64,000 nt of DNA from Symsagittifera roscoffensis (lineage: Eukaryota > Xenacoelomorpha > Acoela > Convolutidae): assembly GCF_963678635.1 (NCBI RefSeq), contig NC_087062.1, forward strand, positions 35,926,052-35,990,051, given 5' to 3'. Below are positions 20,942 through 33,085 of this stretch, one piece after another (the first letter of the stretch is position 1; each line of letters starts with the position of its first letter). Below the pieces are notes generated by a model. That model did no database searches. It saw nothing but the letters and a program-made list of their open reading frames with translations, and was not told the origin of the DNA. A program made the translations under genes and the position numbers.

Positions 20942-21865
20942 CTATCGCACATGTCTGTTTGTGAGTATGAAATCACTGTCTGTCAGTATTATGTTACTTG
21001 AATATTCATTTGGTAAGTTAAAATATGACTCAACCACCCTGCCTATGTCAGGTTTCTTAGGTTCTTCGCCTGTTTCTGCTTCTAACTCTCCTGTTTCTCT
21101 TGCTATTCTCAATTTTTTTATTATCAGGTTTTCAGTGTGGGTAAGTCCTACCCCCACTCCCCGGACAAAAACATCCATCGGCGTCCCCGTCGATCGCATA
21201 CCTGATATCAAGTCAAGGTTAGAAGCTGGAATGAGAAGTTATCCTTCCTGGGCAGCCCAGGAAGGATCATCTCGTTCGGTCTTAATGTATTTCGCGCTTT
21301 CACGATCTACGTCTTGAATCGTAACGCTGGTCTCTTTAGGGTCTGATGTCATTTCGTTCAGCCACTCTAAGACACGCAGGTTCGTCAGGTCTTGTTCATT
21401 TGACTGCTGTTGCTCATCGTCGAATTCTACCTCGGGTTTCGACCAGTCGTCAACCCACTCATCGTTGTGATCATCGACTATGTCAATGTCTTGTGACACA
21501 GTTATTTCCTCTAAACCCACTACTTCCTCCACTATATTCTTTAGATCTATCCTATCCACTACAAAGTCGTCACCGTAAGGATTGTATTTCTTTCTTGGTC
21601 TCGTCCCGTCCTTCTGACGAGTCTGCATCGTGAACGGAAGATCTGGTTCCAAGTTCTTGGGAATCTCTGTCTGTTCGGGATCCTGCCAATCTTCCTCTGC
21701 GTAGGGTAAGGTTTCATCGTCCGCTTCGATCTGTTCGTTTGGATCCAGGTCCAATGGTGAATCCGTGCCTTCCTCTACGACTTCGTTTCCATCGTTCTTC
21801 TCCCTGGTGCCTTTTTCATTGACCTCATTAGATAATCCCCTTCTTCCATGTCTGCAGGTATACAC
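20942..21865 (-). pseudogene. pol: Element A pol tail between integrase and macro-like domain
   Basis: Two frames (21239-21865 and 20942-21211) separated by one stop (TAA where B has Arg). The first is acidic and low complexity (LDPNEQIEADDETL, DIDIVDDHNDEWVDDWSKPEVEFDDEQQ), then NLRVLEWLNEM. The second holds VFVRGVGVGLTHTENLIIKK, encoded by the conserved purine-rich segment at 21135-21196, and NEYSSNIILTDSDFIL, the lead-in to the macro-like fold. Confidence 0.7.
21135..21196 (-). promoter_or_regulatory. Conserved purine-rich, hairpin-forming segment in pol of A
   Basis: Sense strand TGTCCGGGGAGTGGGGGTAGG then ACTTACCCACAC, preceded by an ATCGACGGGGACGCCGAT hairpin with one G:U pair. The purine-rich core matches B and C base for base and shares TGTCCGGGGAGT with the PPT next to the 3' LTR. 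Candidate central polypurine tract or RNA structure. Confidence 0.5.
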
Positions 21866-23232
21866 CAGTCTTCTTTCGATGGATTGTGTGGCTTGATGTT
21901 CTCGTAGTGGGCGGCTCGGCCAGTACTCAGTCTATAAAAACGTCCCTCCTGGTGCACCTCCGTCATCATGAAGGGTCCCCTCCACTTTTTTAGAAGCTTC
22001 TTTGTTCCTTTCGGTGGTATAACGTTCTGAAATACCCATACGTAGTCTCCCACCGAGTAGGCCTTTGCACCAGCTGCTTTCTTGTCGAATGTTTTCATCT
22101 GCCTTGCTTGTGCTTGCTGAGTATTTCGTCTGCACAGATCGTTCAACTCCTGTTGACGTCTGATCACATCCCTTACGTAAACCTGTGGAGATGTTTTCTT
22201 TCCCTCATACTCTGGGTAGAAGAATGTCAAGGGTAAAGACTTCTCGTGTCCCGTCAGCATCATGTGTGGACTGACTCCAGTGGTGGAGTGTTGCGTGCTA
22301 TTATAAGCTCCCATCACCTGTGGAAGGTATCTGTCCCAATCGGTCATGTACCTGGAACAATATACCCTCAGCATCGACACTAACGTCCTATTCTGTCTTT
22401 CCACTAGGCCATTAGTTTGAGGGTGGTATGTCGTGGAGTGAGCCTGAGCGACCTGTGAGCGTCTCATAAGCTCTTTCGTAAGCTCTCCTACGAAAGCTGT
22501 TCCATTATCCGATTGAAACGTCATCGGACAACCATGTCTTGCTATCCACGTGTTGATCAGGTGGTCGCATGTCTCTTCCGCCGAGGCAGTTATGCAGGGC
22601 ACGGCCTCTGCATACTTCGTGAAGTGATCTATCATGACCAAGACTTGGTTATAACCGCTGTCTGTCATGCATATCTTCTGGTGATCTATCTGCACCACCT
22701 CGTTGAATTCAGACGACTCAATCGATTGTAAAGGAAATCGTAATTTCCTTGGATCCTTGACCTGTTGGCATGACAGGCACGCTGTTACCCATTTCTCACA
22801 TGCCTTTTTCATTCCAGGCCACTCAAAGCGCTTCAGGATCCTCTGATACACTTTGTCGATCCCTTGATGGCCCATCTGATCATGCGACCTGAATAATAGT
22901 TCTGTCTGATAGAGTTGCGGCAACACTATCGCGTTATATTTGTATAAGACCTTGTCTTCTTCTCTTCTCCTGCAAGCCACGATCCCGTCCTTGTTCAGAT
23001 ATAATCTCCCCTCCTTCTGCATGAAGTATTGTCTCAGGATCCTATAGCTGTCTTCTTCCAGGTCACCTTTGTCAGGTGCACCGTTTTCTATCCACCTTTT
23101 TAGGTTGCTTGTCATGCGATCATTTCTCTGCGCCCCTAGAAGGTCCGAGAGTCTGTATCTCGCCTTCAAGTACGTCTTCATGACCCTCATCTGACTATTC
23201 AGCTCGTTGGGCTGATGTGTGTCTTCTTCCAT
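21775..23232 (-). pseudogene. pol: Element A integrase
   Basis: 485 residues. H2C2 finger (HDQMGHQGID about residue 114, ACLSCQQ about 153); core with Asp in QIDHQK (about 180), Asp in QSDNG (about 240) and Glu in NGLVERQN 36 residues after the second Asp (DD35E); GPY/F-like KKWRGPF about 412-432. All catalytic residues are intact. The frame is lost after GDYL by a deletion of about 16 nt relative to B; the tail continues in another frame at 21865. Integrase performs strand transfer of the cDNA. Confidence 0.9.
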
Positions 23233-23797
23233 CTTCGCACCAAATCTTCGCCAACGGTTGTGTTTCTTGCTGAAACGGTTGAAGATCAGTCCTGACTGCC
23301 TCTTTCTGCGGCAACAGGCTTATCGAGCGTTTCGATACCGCTATCGTTTCTAAGTCATTCGCTGCGTTGTCAAAGACTCTTTTGCTTGGTATTAGGTAGC
23401 GATCACTGTCAGGATCCTGGTACACTTCTCTGTCCAGGTCCCTTGCCCGAGTTTCCACTAGTAGCGTGTGTATCGCTAGTTCTGACAGTTCGGATCCCGA
23501 ACTCGAGTTCCTGTCTGAATAGGTGTCCATTCCTGAGTTTCGGGAATCATCATCCGTTGAAGAGGTTGTGCTGGAGACTGCGCTCTCCTCCAGATCTTGT
23601 CTGTGCTTTCTTCGCATCCATCTGAACTCCCCGGACAAAACCTTGTTCTCTAGGTCCTGTTTCTCATCAGGAATTTTCTCGTTTATCTCAGACTCCCCGG
23701 ACAAATTTCCTTGTCCCGGGTATTGATCTTGTGATCGCTGGTTCTTTTCATCATCCGTCTCCCCGGACAAATGGTCCTGCAGCAGATTTTGTTCCAC
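23195..23797 (-). pseudogene. pol: Element A pol spacer between RNase H and integrase
   Basis: 200 acidic, Ser-rich residues with three LSGE motifs (HLSGET, NLSGES, VLSGEF), each encoded by TTGTCCGGGGAG-like DNA at 23759-23772, 23692-23706 and 23627-23640. It follows a TAA (just after TVTFVDRD) that B does not have, and it shifts frame near 23210-23232 into integrase. No domain recognised. Confidence 0.7.
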
Positions 23798-23809
23798 CTC
23801 TTCACCCTC

Positions 23810-25486
23810 TTAATCCCGGTCCACAAAAGTGACGGTTTTCTTTCGCTTGCTGCTCCCCTGTTCTTTCTGTCCGTAAGAAGTACTTGTTAAAATCTCTTGG
23901 GGTATTGAGGATACTAGTTGCTGAACTATTGTCCTACAATCCCTTTCGTTCTCTTCGTGCTGTCGTCTGGACGGCATGATCTTCACCTTCTCACTGACTG
24001 TTAGCGATGTAACTGCTGCTGTCCACTCGGGGTCATCTCTGGTCACTTCTCTTTCTAACAATCCACCCAGCATCCGCATCACTTGTGGTGTGACTTGCAC
24101 CGTTTTATCCAATAATGAGAGGCTGTTTATATTCATGCGAGAGAGTTCTTGCTGGACCAGGTTCGAACGCAGCAACAAATCCAAGGGGACCGGGTCCTCC
24201 TTGGACAGGATCTTTATCTCGGCTGCTTTCTCTACAGGTAGCTCAGGGTGCCCTGGAATTGGATGTCCAGACTTATCCAACCATCTCGTCAAGGGAAGCG
24301 CTTCATAAGTTTCTTTGTCCAGAAACGAGAATCCCTCCTTTATTTCCGCCTGATTGGCCTGCTTCTGCTCCAATCTTTCATAGAACTCAGTTTTCTTGCT
24401 GAGGCTGTCAGCATTCTGGTGTTTATCACGCATCCAGTGCTCGATTATCATATGGTAGCCATCCAATCTTACTATCCATCTACCAATATAACTCTGATCC
24501 ATCGAGTAGGTCTTCAACCAGGATAACGTTCTGTTGTCCACGCGTAACTTGAAGGGAGCGCTCCCCAAGTATGCACGGTACTTTTCCACGAAGGTGACTA
24601 CTGCAAACATTTCTGCTTTCGGTGCTCCATATTTCATCTCTGTGTCACTCAAGACCTTGCTGACGTATGCAATGGGACGGAGAACCGTTCTTCCGTTCCA
24701 TTCTTGCTCTTGATGCAAGATTCCTGAGATGGCCACCACCGATGCGTCTGTGTCGAGAACATAAATGCCCTTTTCTGTAGGCATGCCCAGCACTGGCGCT
24801 TCGCACAGTTCCCGCTTTATGTTCTCGAAAGCAACCTGTGCCTCATCGTTCCATTCGAACTTTTTCCCTTTGTTGCGCATCAGCTTTTGCATCGGATACA
24901 CCTTGTCCGCATATCCTTTTATGAACTCCCGGTAGTAATTGGCAAACCCTAGGAAGCTCAGGAGCTGTGTGTCCGTTCTGGGAGCTTTCCATGTCAACAC
25001 TGCTTCCACTGCTTCCGGGTCCGGCCTCACACCATGCCTGTCCACCATTCTTCCCAGGTACTTAATCGAATCCCTAAGGATTTCACATTTCGATGGTTTG
25101 CACTTCAATCCTGCTCTTTTCATGCATCCAAAGACCTCATCGAGCCTATCAATGTGGTCTTCCAGGGTCGGTGTCGCTATGACTACGTCATCCACGTAAC
25201 ACATCACGAGATTCCCGTACTTCTTGGTCACTCTCGTCAAAGCCTGAGCCATCAGTTTTTGTAAAGTGGCCGTTGCATTGCACAAGCCGAAGGGCATCCT
25301 CTTCCACTGGTACAATCCCAATTCACACGCGAATCCGGTTTTCTCTCTATCCTTCTTCCGCAGAGGGACCTGCCAGAAGGCAGAACCCAAGTCCAATGTG
25401 GTGAAGAACTTGGCATCACCAAGCTTAGAGAGGCTCTCGTCTATTCGCGGTATCGGGTACGCATCGTTTATCGTTACCGCGTTCAA
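23810..25486 (-). pseudogene. pol: Element A reverse transcriptase and RNase H
   Basis: 558 residues opening inside RT (AVTINDAYPIPRIDESLSKL). RT motifs: LDLGSAFWQ, FGLCNATATL and YVDD (about residue 95). RNase H acidic residues are in LDTDAS (about 242), PKAEMF, RVDNRT and NADSLS (about 360). The frame ends at a TAA where B reads AAA Lys. The N-terminal RT residues sit in the frame ending at 25509; an indel in the run encoding KKKGG separates them. Confidence 0.92.
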
Positions 25487-25508
25487 GTAACAAAAGTCGC
25501 AACAAAAT

Positions 25509-26288
25509 CTAAGCTGCCCCTTTCTTTTTCGCCATTACTACCCCGCAAGCCCATGGCGATTTCGAGGGTTCTATCATGTCGTATTCAAGCAACATTTCTA
25601 TTTCCGCTCGGCACGCTTCCGATTTGTGTGGCGTCATTCGTCTCGCGCCCTCTCTGTGCGGAACGGCACCTACTTCCAGCTCAATTTCGTGTTCTACGAA
25701 GTTACAGCAACCGATGTCCGCTTTATGTTTCGAAAATACATCTGCGTTCCGATATAAAACGTCCCGCAATTTTTCAAAATCTCCCTCACCTATTTTCCCT
25801 TTTAAATGTTCTATTTCTGGCAAAACCGGTTTGTCAGAATCTAGTTCATATGACGAGGGGCGTTCCGGAAAATTCGAGCAGCTTGATAAGCCGTCGTCCG
25901 TTTCGGATTTCATTGAAAACAATTTATGAATAGATTTTAATTCATTAATTCTCTTTAAAATTTTATCTTTATTTGCATGATAAGGACAGTCTTTCACACT
26001 ATATTTCTTCAAGTTTTGTGTCTCCTCATAGTCGGTCCTCATCGGCAAAGCGTAGCGAAGCTTCTTTCCGCTCTGGATTGAAACCGTGGTGATCAGTGTG
26101 TTCAACAACACACTGACACACAGTCCGTTTCGCGTTACCGAGAAGCTCCGGCCTAAAATCACCGAACTCTGACTATTTGGATTCGGTACTAAGCAAACCT
26201 GTTTACTATCACTTAACGAATTTAAATTTCTCATTCTAAAAATTGCTACTACAGCTTGTCCTGGTTGTAATTTTACTTTTCTATCCAA
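25509..26288 (-). pseudogene. pol: Element A region between protease and RT, and RT N-terminus
   Basis: 259 residues. SILGRSFSVTRNGLCVSVLLNTL-like and CPYHANKDKILKRI blocks are followed by KPVLPEIEHLKGKI, NADVFSKHKADIGCC, EHEIEL and RRMTPHKSEACRAEIEMLLEYDMIEPSKSPWACGVVMAKKK, the standard gypsy-type RT entry. It joins the gag-protease frame through a +1 shift at a T-run (about 26283-26300). It ends early in an indel in the Lys/Gly codon run. Confidence 0.85.
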
Positions 26289-29200
26289 AAAAAACTGGTA
26301 CCTTATTTTCGTCTGTTATTATCCTATTGATTGGTCTCTTAACATACTTTCGGTCCGGGTTTCTAATCCGTATTAGACCGTTGTTCAAGTCAATCATCAC
26401 GTCAAAATTCCTGACAAAGTCTCTGCCCAAGATGAATTGGTCGGCGTCGTCCAGATTCTCTACCACCAGGAAGCTCATCCAAAGATCTCGTCCTCCCATG
26501 TGAAGGACCGTTATCGGTGTTCTTCCGGCTACGTAGATGGCTCCTCGATTTGCGGCGGCCAGTCGGAGATTCGTAGGAATCAGATCTTCCCGCGTGAAGC
26601 CCATCTTTTCCCAGGTTTTTATCGGCATCACACTCACCACCGCTCCTGTGTCCAGAAGCCCTGTGACTCCGATTTTTGTTCCGTTGGTGTCGAGCAGATG
26701 TGCTGTCACATCTGCTTCATATCCAATGTGTACTGCGTCTTGTTCCATCATGGCGTCATGGCCTATCCTGCGGACCTTGAGTTCCTCTTCTCCCAAATAG
26801 ATCTGCCCCATTTGGTCATCATCTGTTGTTACATAAGTCCTGGTGTAGATACTGATTCCATCCACGTTCAGCATTACTTGATACGGCCCATAGACCTCTA
26901 GGTAGCGTCCATGAAGTTTCTTCATGCGAGGGCCACCCGTCGTTAGAAGTGCTCGCACAGCTCTCGACTCGGTGCGTGGCTCCACCTGTCTCAGATAATC
27001 TGCATATGTGTCCAAATGCATCAAAGTGAACTCGGATGGTTCACTCAGATTTCTGATCACCTGATGTCCAGCCACTGAGATTATCGACTGTATCTTGCCT
27101 CCTTGCGGCATCATGCCGAACCTCCTACCGGAGATCACTTTAAGTTTCATGTCTAAACTGCTTGGTGTTTTCGTCTCCTCGAACTCCGTTGCTTCGAAGG
27201 TATTCAATTGCTCCTGAAGCTTTTCATTTTCCAGTTCAAGTTTCACTTTTTGTTCGATCTCTTTCGTCACCAATTCCTGTTGTACTCTTTTTAGAGCATC
27301 CCTTGCGGCTGCCTTATAATCGATCTTGAAGTCCTCAGCCGCAGTTGCCGGTTCCGGCTCACGTGTCTCCCCTGCTACCGCTTGCATTTTCTTTGCCGCC
27401 AGCTCTTGAGGTTTATCCTTTCTGCGTGCCTCCGCTTCACTCAAAAGTCGAGCCTTGCTGGCTTTCACTCCTGACAAAGCTTCTTCATTTCTTGGATGCT
27501 TGATGTCTGCCACTGCATCCCAGAATTGCGGACAATCTGATTTAAAATGACCTTCCAAGTTGCAAAAGAAACATCTCGGGCCGAATTTCGCAATTACTCC
27601 TCTCATGAAATCCTCATGGTCCAACTCTGACGCATCTTCGTCCTCGAGGCTAAAGCCTATTGCTTTCATGCCTTGTGTGTAAGCTGGGCATGCTGACACA
27701 TGATGGTCTGTTGAACTGCAATTAGCACAAGAACGTCTCTTGTCCATATCATCCCTCGGTTTGTGCCAATTGTTCCCTTGGTTTGCTGGTCCGTTGTTAA
27801 AATTTCCATAATTGTTCTTGTAATATCCAGATCTCGAAGGAGGTTTCAACAAAAGATACTCTTTTGATTTGAGCCTCAACTCCTCCGGTGTTGGCGCATT
27901 AGTTGATAGTGGTGTGTAATGCGTTGCTAGCATCGTACGAAGTTCATCATTTTTCACACCATCGATGAATTTTGAGGCTACGGCCAGGTTCATCCTTCGG
28001 TTTGACTCATCCGGTTGGCTGCGTCGTCTCAGCATTTCCAAATCATCGAGAAACTTGTCTATGGTTTCATCCTCTCGTTGCCTCCGTTTCTCGAAGCGCA
28101 TCATCGCCTGGTGCCCCTGCACCCCTGATCCGAAACGGTTTAACAAGATTTCGAAGATTTTTTCAGCAGTGTCACGTTGATATTGCTTCTTGGCCATGAC
28201 ACAGTTCAGGGCTGTCCCTTCTAAGTTGCTGGTGAGCGCGCTGCATTCCTGTCTCTCCGGCAAGTCCTCTTCCTCGAAATGCAGCTTCATTACCTCTATC
28301 CAGGTATCAATACAGCCATCAGATTCGTCTTTGTAGCATCTTGGCTTCTTAAAGACTCTTCTGGACTTCTCACTGCGTTCATTGGTTCTAGATAACCGCG
28401 TCAGGAATGTCTCCAAAGACCTGTTCAGGGGTTCAAATGCTGTGGCCATTGCCGTAGCATCCCTTGAGTGTCCCGCTTGAGTGTCCTCACACCTCGTCGA
28501 AGGCTCTGTGTGCGGTGCATCCCTGCAATCCGAATCACCGTGAGCGCTTCCCGCTTGGCCCACATGACTCCTCCTTGGGCTTGCACGCCCCCTGTTGCCG
28601 GAATCACTTCTCCCAGTCGCATGTGTGCTTTGCGTTGGTCGTTCGTTAGAGGTTTGTCTGTTCCCCGTTGAACTTGCTCTACTGCTCGGGCCCCATGCTG
28701 CATTACCCCTTGTGGCATAGCCTGATGAACTGCCCCTGCCTCTAGTGGATTCATACGTCTTCCTCCTTTGATGTTCATTGAAGTTCACCCTCGGTTCCCT
28801 GCTGGGACCTCCCGAGTTCGGCTCTCCTTCTTTTGGTCCACTCTTGCTGCTTAGTAGCCCTTCCAACCTATCCATGATAGCCTGAGTTCGCCTCTCCATC
28901 ATCGCGTCTATCTTTGTGTCAAGAGTCCCAAGAGACTGCTCTTGCTGAATTCTTAACTTCTCCATGTCGGCTCTAAAGCGTAACTCCCTCTGTTCCGCCT
29001 CTCTTGTCATTCGCGACAAGTTCCTCGTCATATGTTCGTCCGTTCTTTCTTTCAAGCGTTTTTCGCTCCTGCCAACTTCTTGTCTGTTGGGGTTTATTTC
29101 TTCCCGCAGACTTTCTCTTTCAATGTGAACTGCTCTTTCTAGTTCACTCATCCTTATTGACATCTGCTCGTTTTGTTCTCCTAAGCTGTCCACTATGTTG

Positions 29201-30129
29201 TTTAAGGCTTCCTCTAGTGCTGCCCCGTTATCCATGAGTGGCGTCACTAGTGGTGGTGTAACCCTGTCGGTCCCAGGTAACTTCGTGCTTGTCGAGATCC
29301 GGGCCTTGACTCTCTGCTTCAACATCTTTTCATGATTTATTTCAGGATCCATTAACGCGTTGCCGAGCCCTCTGGTTCTACTCTCTCCAGGTTGTGGCTC
29401 CAAACTTGTCCTAATCGCGAAGTCCTTTGACTGGCCCGGTGTGTTTGCCTCTTTGCTTATCGTTGTCACTACACCAAATTTGTCCATGGTTCCAGTCTCT
29501 CTTCCGACGTGTGTCTCACTCTCCTGGATCGAACTATTGAGGCTGACTTGAGATCCAAAGTCCCCTTGCTCCTCTTCATCCTCTTCCTCCTGGGTTTCAA
29601 CTTCGTTCCCCGCGCCTCCTCCCATGGTGAATGGAAAGATGTTTCCGAAGGTGTTCTTCATTCTTTCTGAGAACGATGATGACGTTGTTTGTTTCCCAGT
29701 TCCGCCTGCCATCATAGTGTTGTCTGTCGGAGATCTTCTCGTTGCCGCTACTTCAGTTGAGATGTCGGACAGTTCCGACATCTCTTCCCGATCCAATGTC
29801 CCGGTGGAAGTGGCAAAATCATGGCCTTGTTCTACCGGGGTAGATTCACTCGCCAGCCTTCTGCCTCTTCCTTCCAGTCCATTTACTTCCTGGTTGTCAT
29901 TCATGGTCTGGTCCGTATTGACCTCCACTTCTAACAGTTCTCTTCGCTCTTCTGAGGTCTTCTGACTTCTCGTTTCAACCATTCTGCCTGAAACCGTCCC
30001 CCTTTTGCCAGACCGGGATCGCTTGATCCAATCCACAAAAGGATCGGTCATCGTTTTTCTTTGCTTTTCAGGTATGAATTTCCTAGAGCTATTACCTCGT
30101 TTTGGTATCCTTGACTTGTCTAGACTCAT
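26281..30129 (-). pseudogene. gag-pol: Element A gag and protease frame
   Basis: 1282 residues from a true ATG at 30129. A basic N-terminus is followed by an acidic, Ser/Thr-rich disordered region, a coiled-coil-like segment (about residues 300-420), an Arg/Ser/Gly-rich region, the capsid-like block (DGCIDTWIEVM ... RREDETIDKFLDDLE-like), two CCHC knuckles (CANCSSTDHHVSAC about 796, CFFCNLEGHFKSDC about 851), a Glu/Lys-rich helix, and the protease with LLDTGA (about 1158) and ILGRDF. There is no stop between gag and protease, so both come as one precursor. It is the only full-length gag of this family in the window. The frame leaves pol at a T-run where a +1 shift is needed. Confidence 0.9.
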
Positions 30130-33058
30130 TCTCTATTTGTCACTTTCCAATGCCTACTCTTGACTCAATTGCTAGAGACCTTATAGTTTTATTAACAATA
30201 ATAATGACACAACACAATAAATTTCACCAGATTCTATTAAATAGTGACCACGAATCCCTGTATGTTGTCAGAGTACAGTTTGTATAAAATTTATTCGAAA
30301 TTAGCACAATATGATGTTATCAGTCAATTTAAAAGATAGTGTACTCACTACCCAATCAAGCACAGTTTACGTTGATTTAAAATCAAAAACAAATAATTTA
30401 TTTTGACACAATATGAATGTATATATAAAAAAAAACGTATGTGTCTTGTACTCTTAGTCGGTCGCAGTACAATAGTCGAACCTGTCTTTTAAAGAAAAAG
30501 CTTTCCCTGCTCGGTGCCGCACCAAACAGACAAAACTTTGAAGGCAGTAATTTTCTCAAGTGGGCGTCTATTGCACCCACCGAGTACTGTGTTACCTATC
30601 TGCCTTCGGACTGCCCGAGCTAGACCTACTAAAATCCTCAGGGCAGTCACTTTTCCCAAAAACGTATTATGTTTCAATCCACACCAATGAATCACGCTCT
30701 TTTTAATTTAGACTTAGTGTCGCGAATATCCGAGTTCGGACCTGTTCTGTATTAGTCTGGTTCTTATTGAAAGGCAAGTTACCAGTGCAGTCACTGATAC
30801 CTAGCCTGTGTGCTAATAACCTAATACCTCTCACTTTTTAGTCTTTCTTTCGTCTACCTAAGTCCTTAATAAAATAATACCCCTCCGGATTGGCACAAAT
30901 AGGACCCTTCCGGATTGATAGAATCTAGACCCCTCCGGATTTGGACCCTCTGAGTTGGTTAATAGAAGACCCCTCCGGATTTGGACCCCTCCGAATTAGC
31001 AACTATAAGACCCCTCCGGATTCGGACCCCTCCGGATTCGGACCCCTCCTAACTTGAAAATGTTTGACCCCTCCGGATTGGGAGCCCTCCGGTTTTGTAA
31101 AAAGTAGCTTTTCGGAGATTTCCTTTTTTCAACCTATACCCCTCCTGATACGTTCTCCGATGCAATTATGCTCTTTCAATTAACTGGGAAGGATATGTGC
31201 TACCTTCCTAGACCCTTCCGGATTGAAGTTAAGCTTCTTATTTGACAATTCACACCAACGGTGAAGGGTCTTATCGCTGGCCTAACTTCGGCTCGATTAA
31301 GCTTTTGCTGTGCCTTTAGCCCTCCCTTTTGGTCTAGAATGGCCTAAAGTTACTTTATTCAACCGCTATTACTTTTTGGTAGGGGTCTAAGGGTTTTTCA
31401 GAAAAATGTATAAAACATGAGGGTGTACCCCTCCGGATTTGTGTAATTTGCTAAAAACAATCTCCAAAAATTTTCTCGCTCGCTTTTTCGAGTAATTCTT
31501 TTTCCTACTAGTAAATTCAGCTAATTTCTGATCTAATGGTACCAAGATTAACCGGAACTGTCCAGTTGTCGAAAAGTTATTAGCCAAAACGTCTTTCTTG
31601 CAAACTCAAAAAATTTCTCATTTATAGGTTCCACCTAACTTTTTCCGCAAATCTGGTCCTTTCGACCTGAAATTTATTGATCCGAGCTCAGAAGGCCTAT
31701 ACTCTTCTAGTTCAATGCAAAAGACCCGATCTAAAACGCTTTTTTAGAAAAAATTTGCGAAAAACTGTGCTACCTGGACCCCTCCGGATTGATGAATCCA
31801 CCAAATCAAACACGTTATGTCCGATTTCTCTGCAACCCGGAAGGCTTTCGGGTAGCGGGTTTTAAAACTTGTAGATTCACTAGTGGACGTTGTCCGAACA
31901 ACTATTTTTACTGTTGTAACTCAAAAATTTCAAAAAATTTTCTAAATTTATAGTGTTTCGTTTTCTCAAAAATCAGGAAAATTCGGTTTTTGGTTCCAAA
32001 ATAGTTCCAACCACTTCCGAACTAAACTTAACCGGTTCTATATATTGTGGTAGTGCAGTTACGATGTAACACACTAACTTAGCGCTTTTTTCCGTTTGAA
32101 AAAATATCGATATCTCAAAAATCGCGACTTGTGGGGTGATCAAAATATCGCTATTTTGACCCTAAAAACCGGTCTGTTTTCGTTGTTTTTCACTGAAAAA
32201 CGATATAAGACTATTAATATAGGCTATATAAATAATAATATTAGTAATACTATACCCCTCCGGGTTTCCTTAATATCCGAATTAAGGTGCTTAACTCGGA
32301 TATTCGCAGTTCGGTGAAGGGTCACTACAGTGCAGCACTGTCGAGCCCCCCACAGATTACTATCTCACTTTTTGTACCAAAAGGGATACAAAACTTGTTA
32401 ACGATACCCAACAGTCGATTGTTGTTGTCGTTGAGCCCCTTCTTGTTGCTCCTTGTACTGCTTGCCGGATCGGTCTTCACCCAAGACCCTTCCGAATTGA
32501 GCGCAAATCAGCTGACCCTTCCGGATTGAGCGCAATTTATCATTAACGTGCTTAAATGCTCAAATTACCCTACAGTACAAGCCTCACAAACGGGCTACAA
32601 AACTGATCGTAACAATCCTGACTGATATAAATGCCTGTAACAACAATATATCTATCAACAACAAACGGGGGGGTCGGATCACATCTTGTCTGGTGGGATG
32701 ATTTCTACTGATTTTTTACTTTTTTACTGTTTTTGGTTTTTTCGGCAATTTTTTATGTTTTTTGTTTTTCTTGGGTACTATACTACTTTTTGTTTGGTTT
32801 TACTTATATCTTTAAGTGTTTTTGGTCACAAACCACTCAGGGGATGAGGGAATGGCCTATCCCCCCACCCTTCCTGGTTCGTGAATTTTCGGTCTTAACT
32901 AAGTTAAAAAGCTATTCACGGTAATCCGGAGGGCTTCCGCGCTCCGAACCACCCCTCCGCCCCGGCGGCTTAGGCCTAATAAGGGCGTTAATGTGAGCAT
33001 CCGCTCGGCGCGGAGTGCTCGTTAACGGTTCTGCCGGTCATGATGTTAAAAAGAATAA
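30130..33058 (-). other. 5' leader of element A
   Basis: 2.9 kb between PBS and gag ATG with no supported gene. Short plus-strand frames lack homology and differ from the B copy. It is rich in the motif CCCCTCCGGATT (sense AATCCGGAGGGG), about 14 copies between 30885 and 32525, the densest at 30885-31095. From 30521 it is collinear with B's leader from 53851. Confidence 0.8.
30885..31095. repeat. Imperfect TCCGGA-motif repeat cluster in leader of A
   Basis: Eight or so copies of GACCCCTCCGGATT, with unequal spacers (GGACCC, AATAGAAGA, TAATATAAGA-like). Further single copies lie near 31207, 31428, 31778, 32247 and 32512. Each contains the palindrome TCCGGA. The same motif in opposite orientations flanks part of the LTR (13839-13912). 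Confidence 0.85.
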
Positions 33059-33073
33059 CACCCAGGAGCGCCA
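33059..33073 (-). other. Primer binding site of element A
   Basis: Plus strand CACCCAGGAGCGCCA (sense TGGCGCTCCTGGGTG), 12 nt inside the 5' LTR edge at 33086. Identical in B and C. The rather long gap to the LTR is the same in all copies. Confidence 0.75.
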
Positions 33074-33085
33074 TAAAAACATGTA

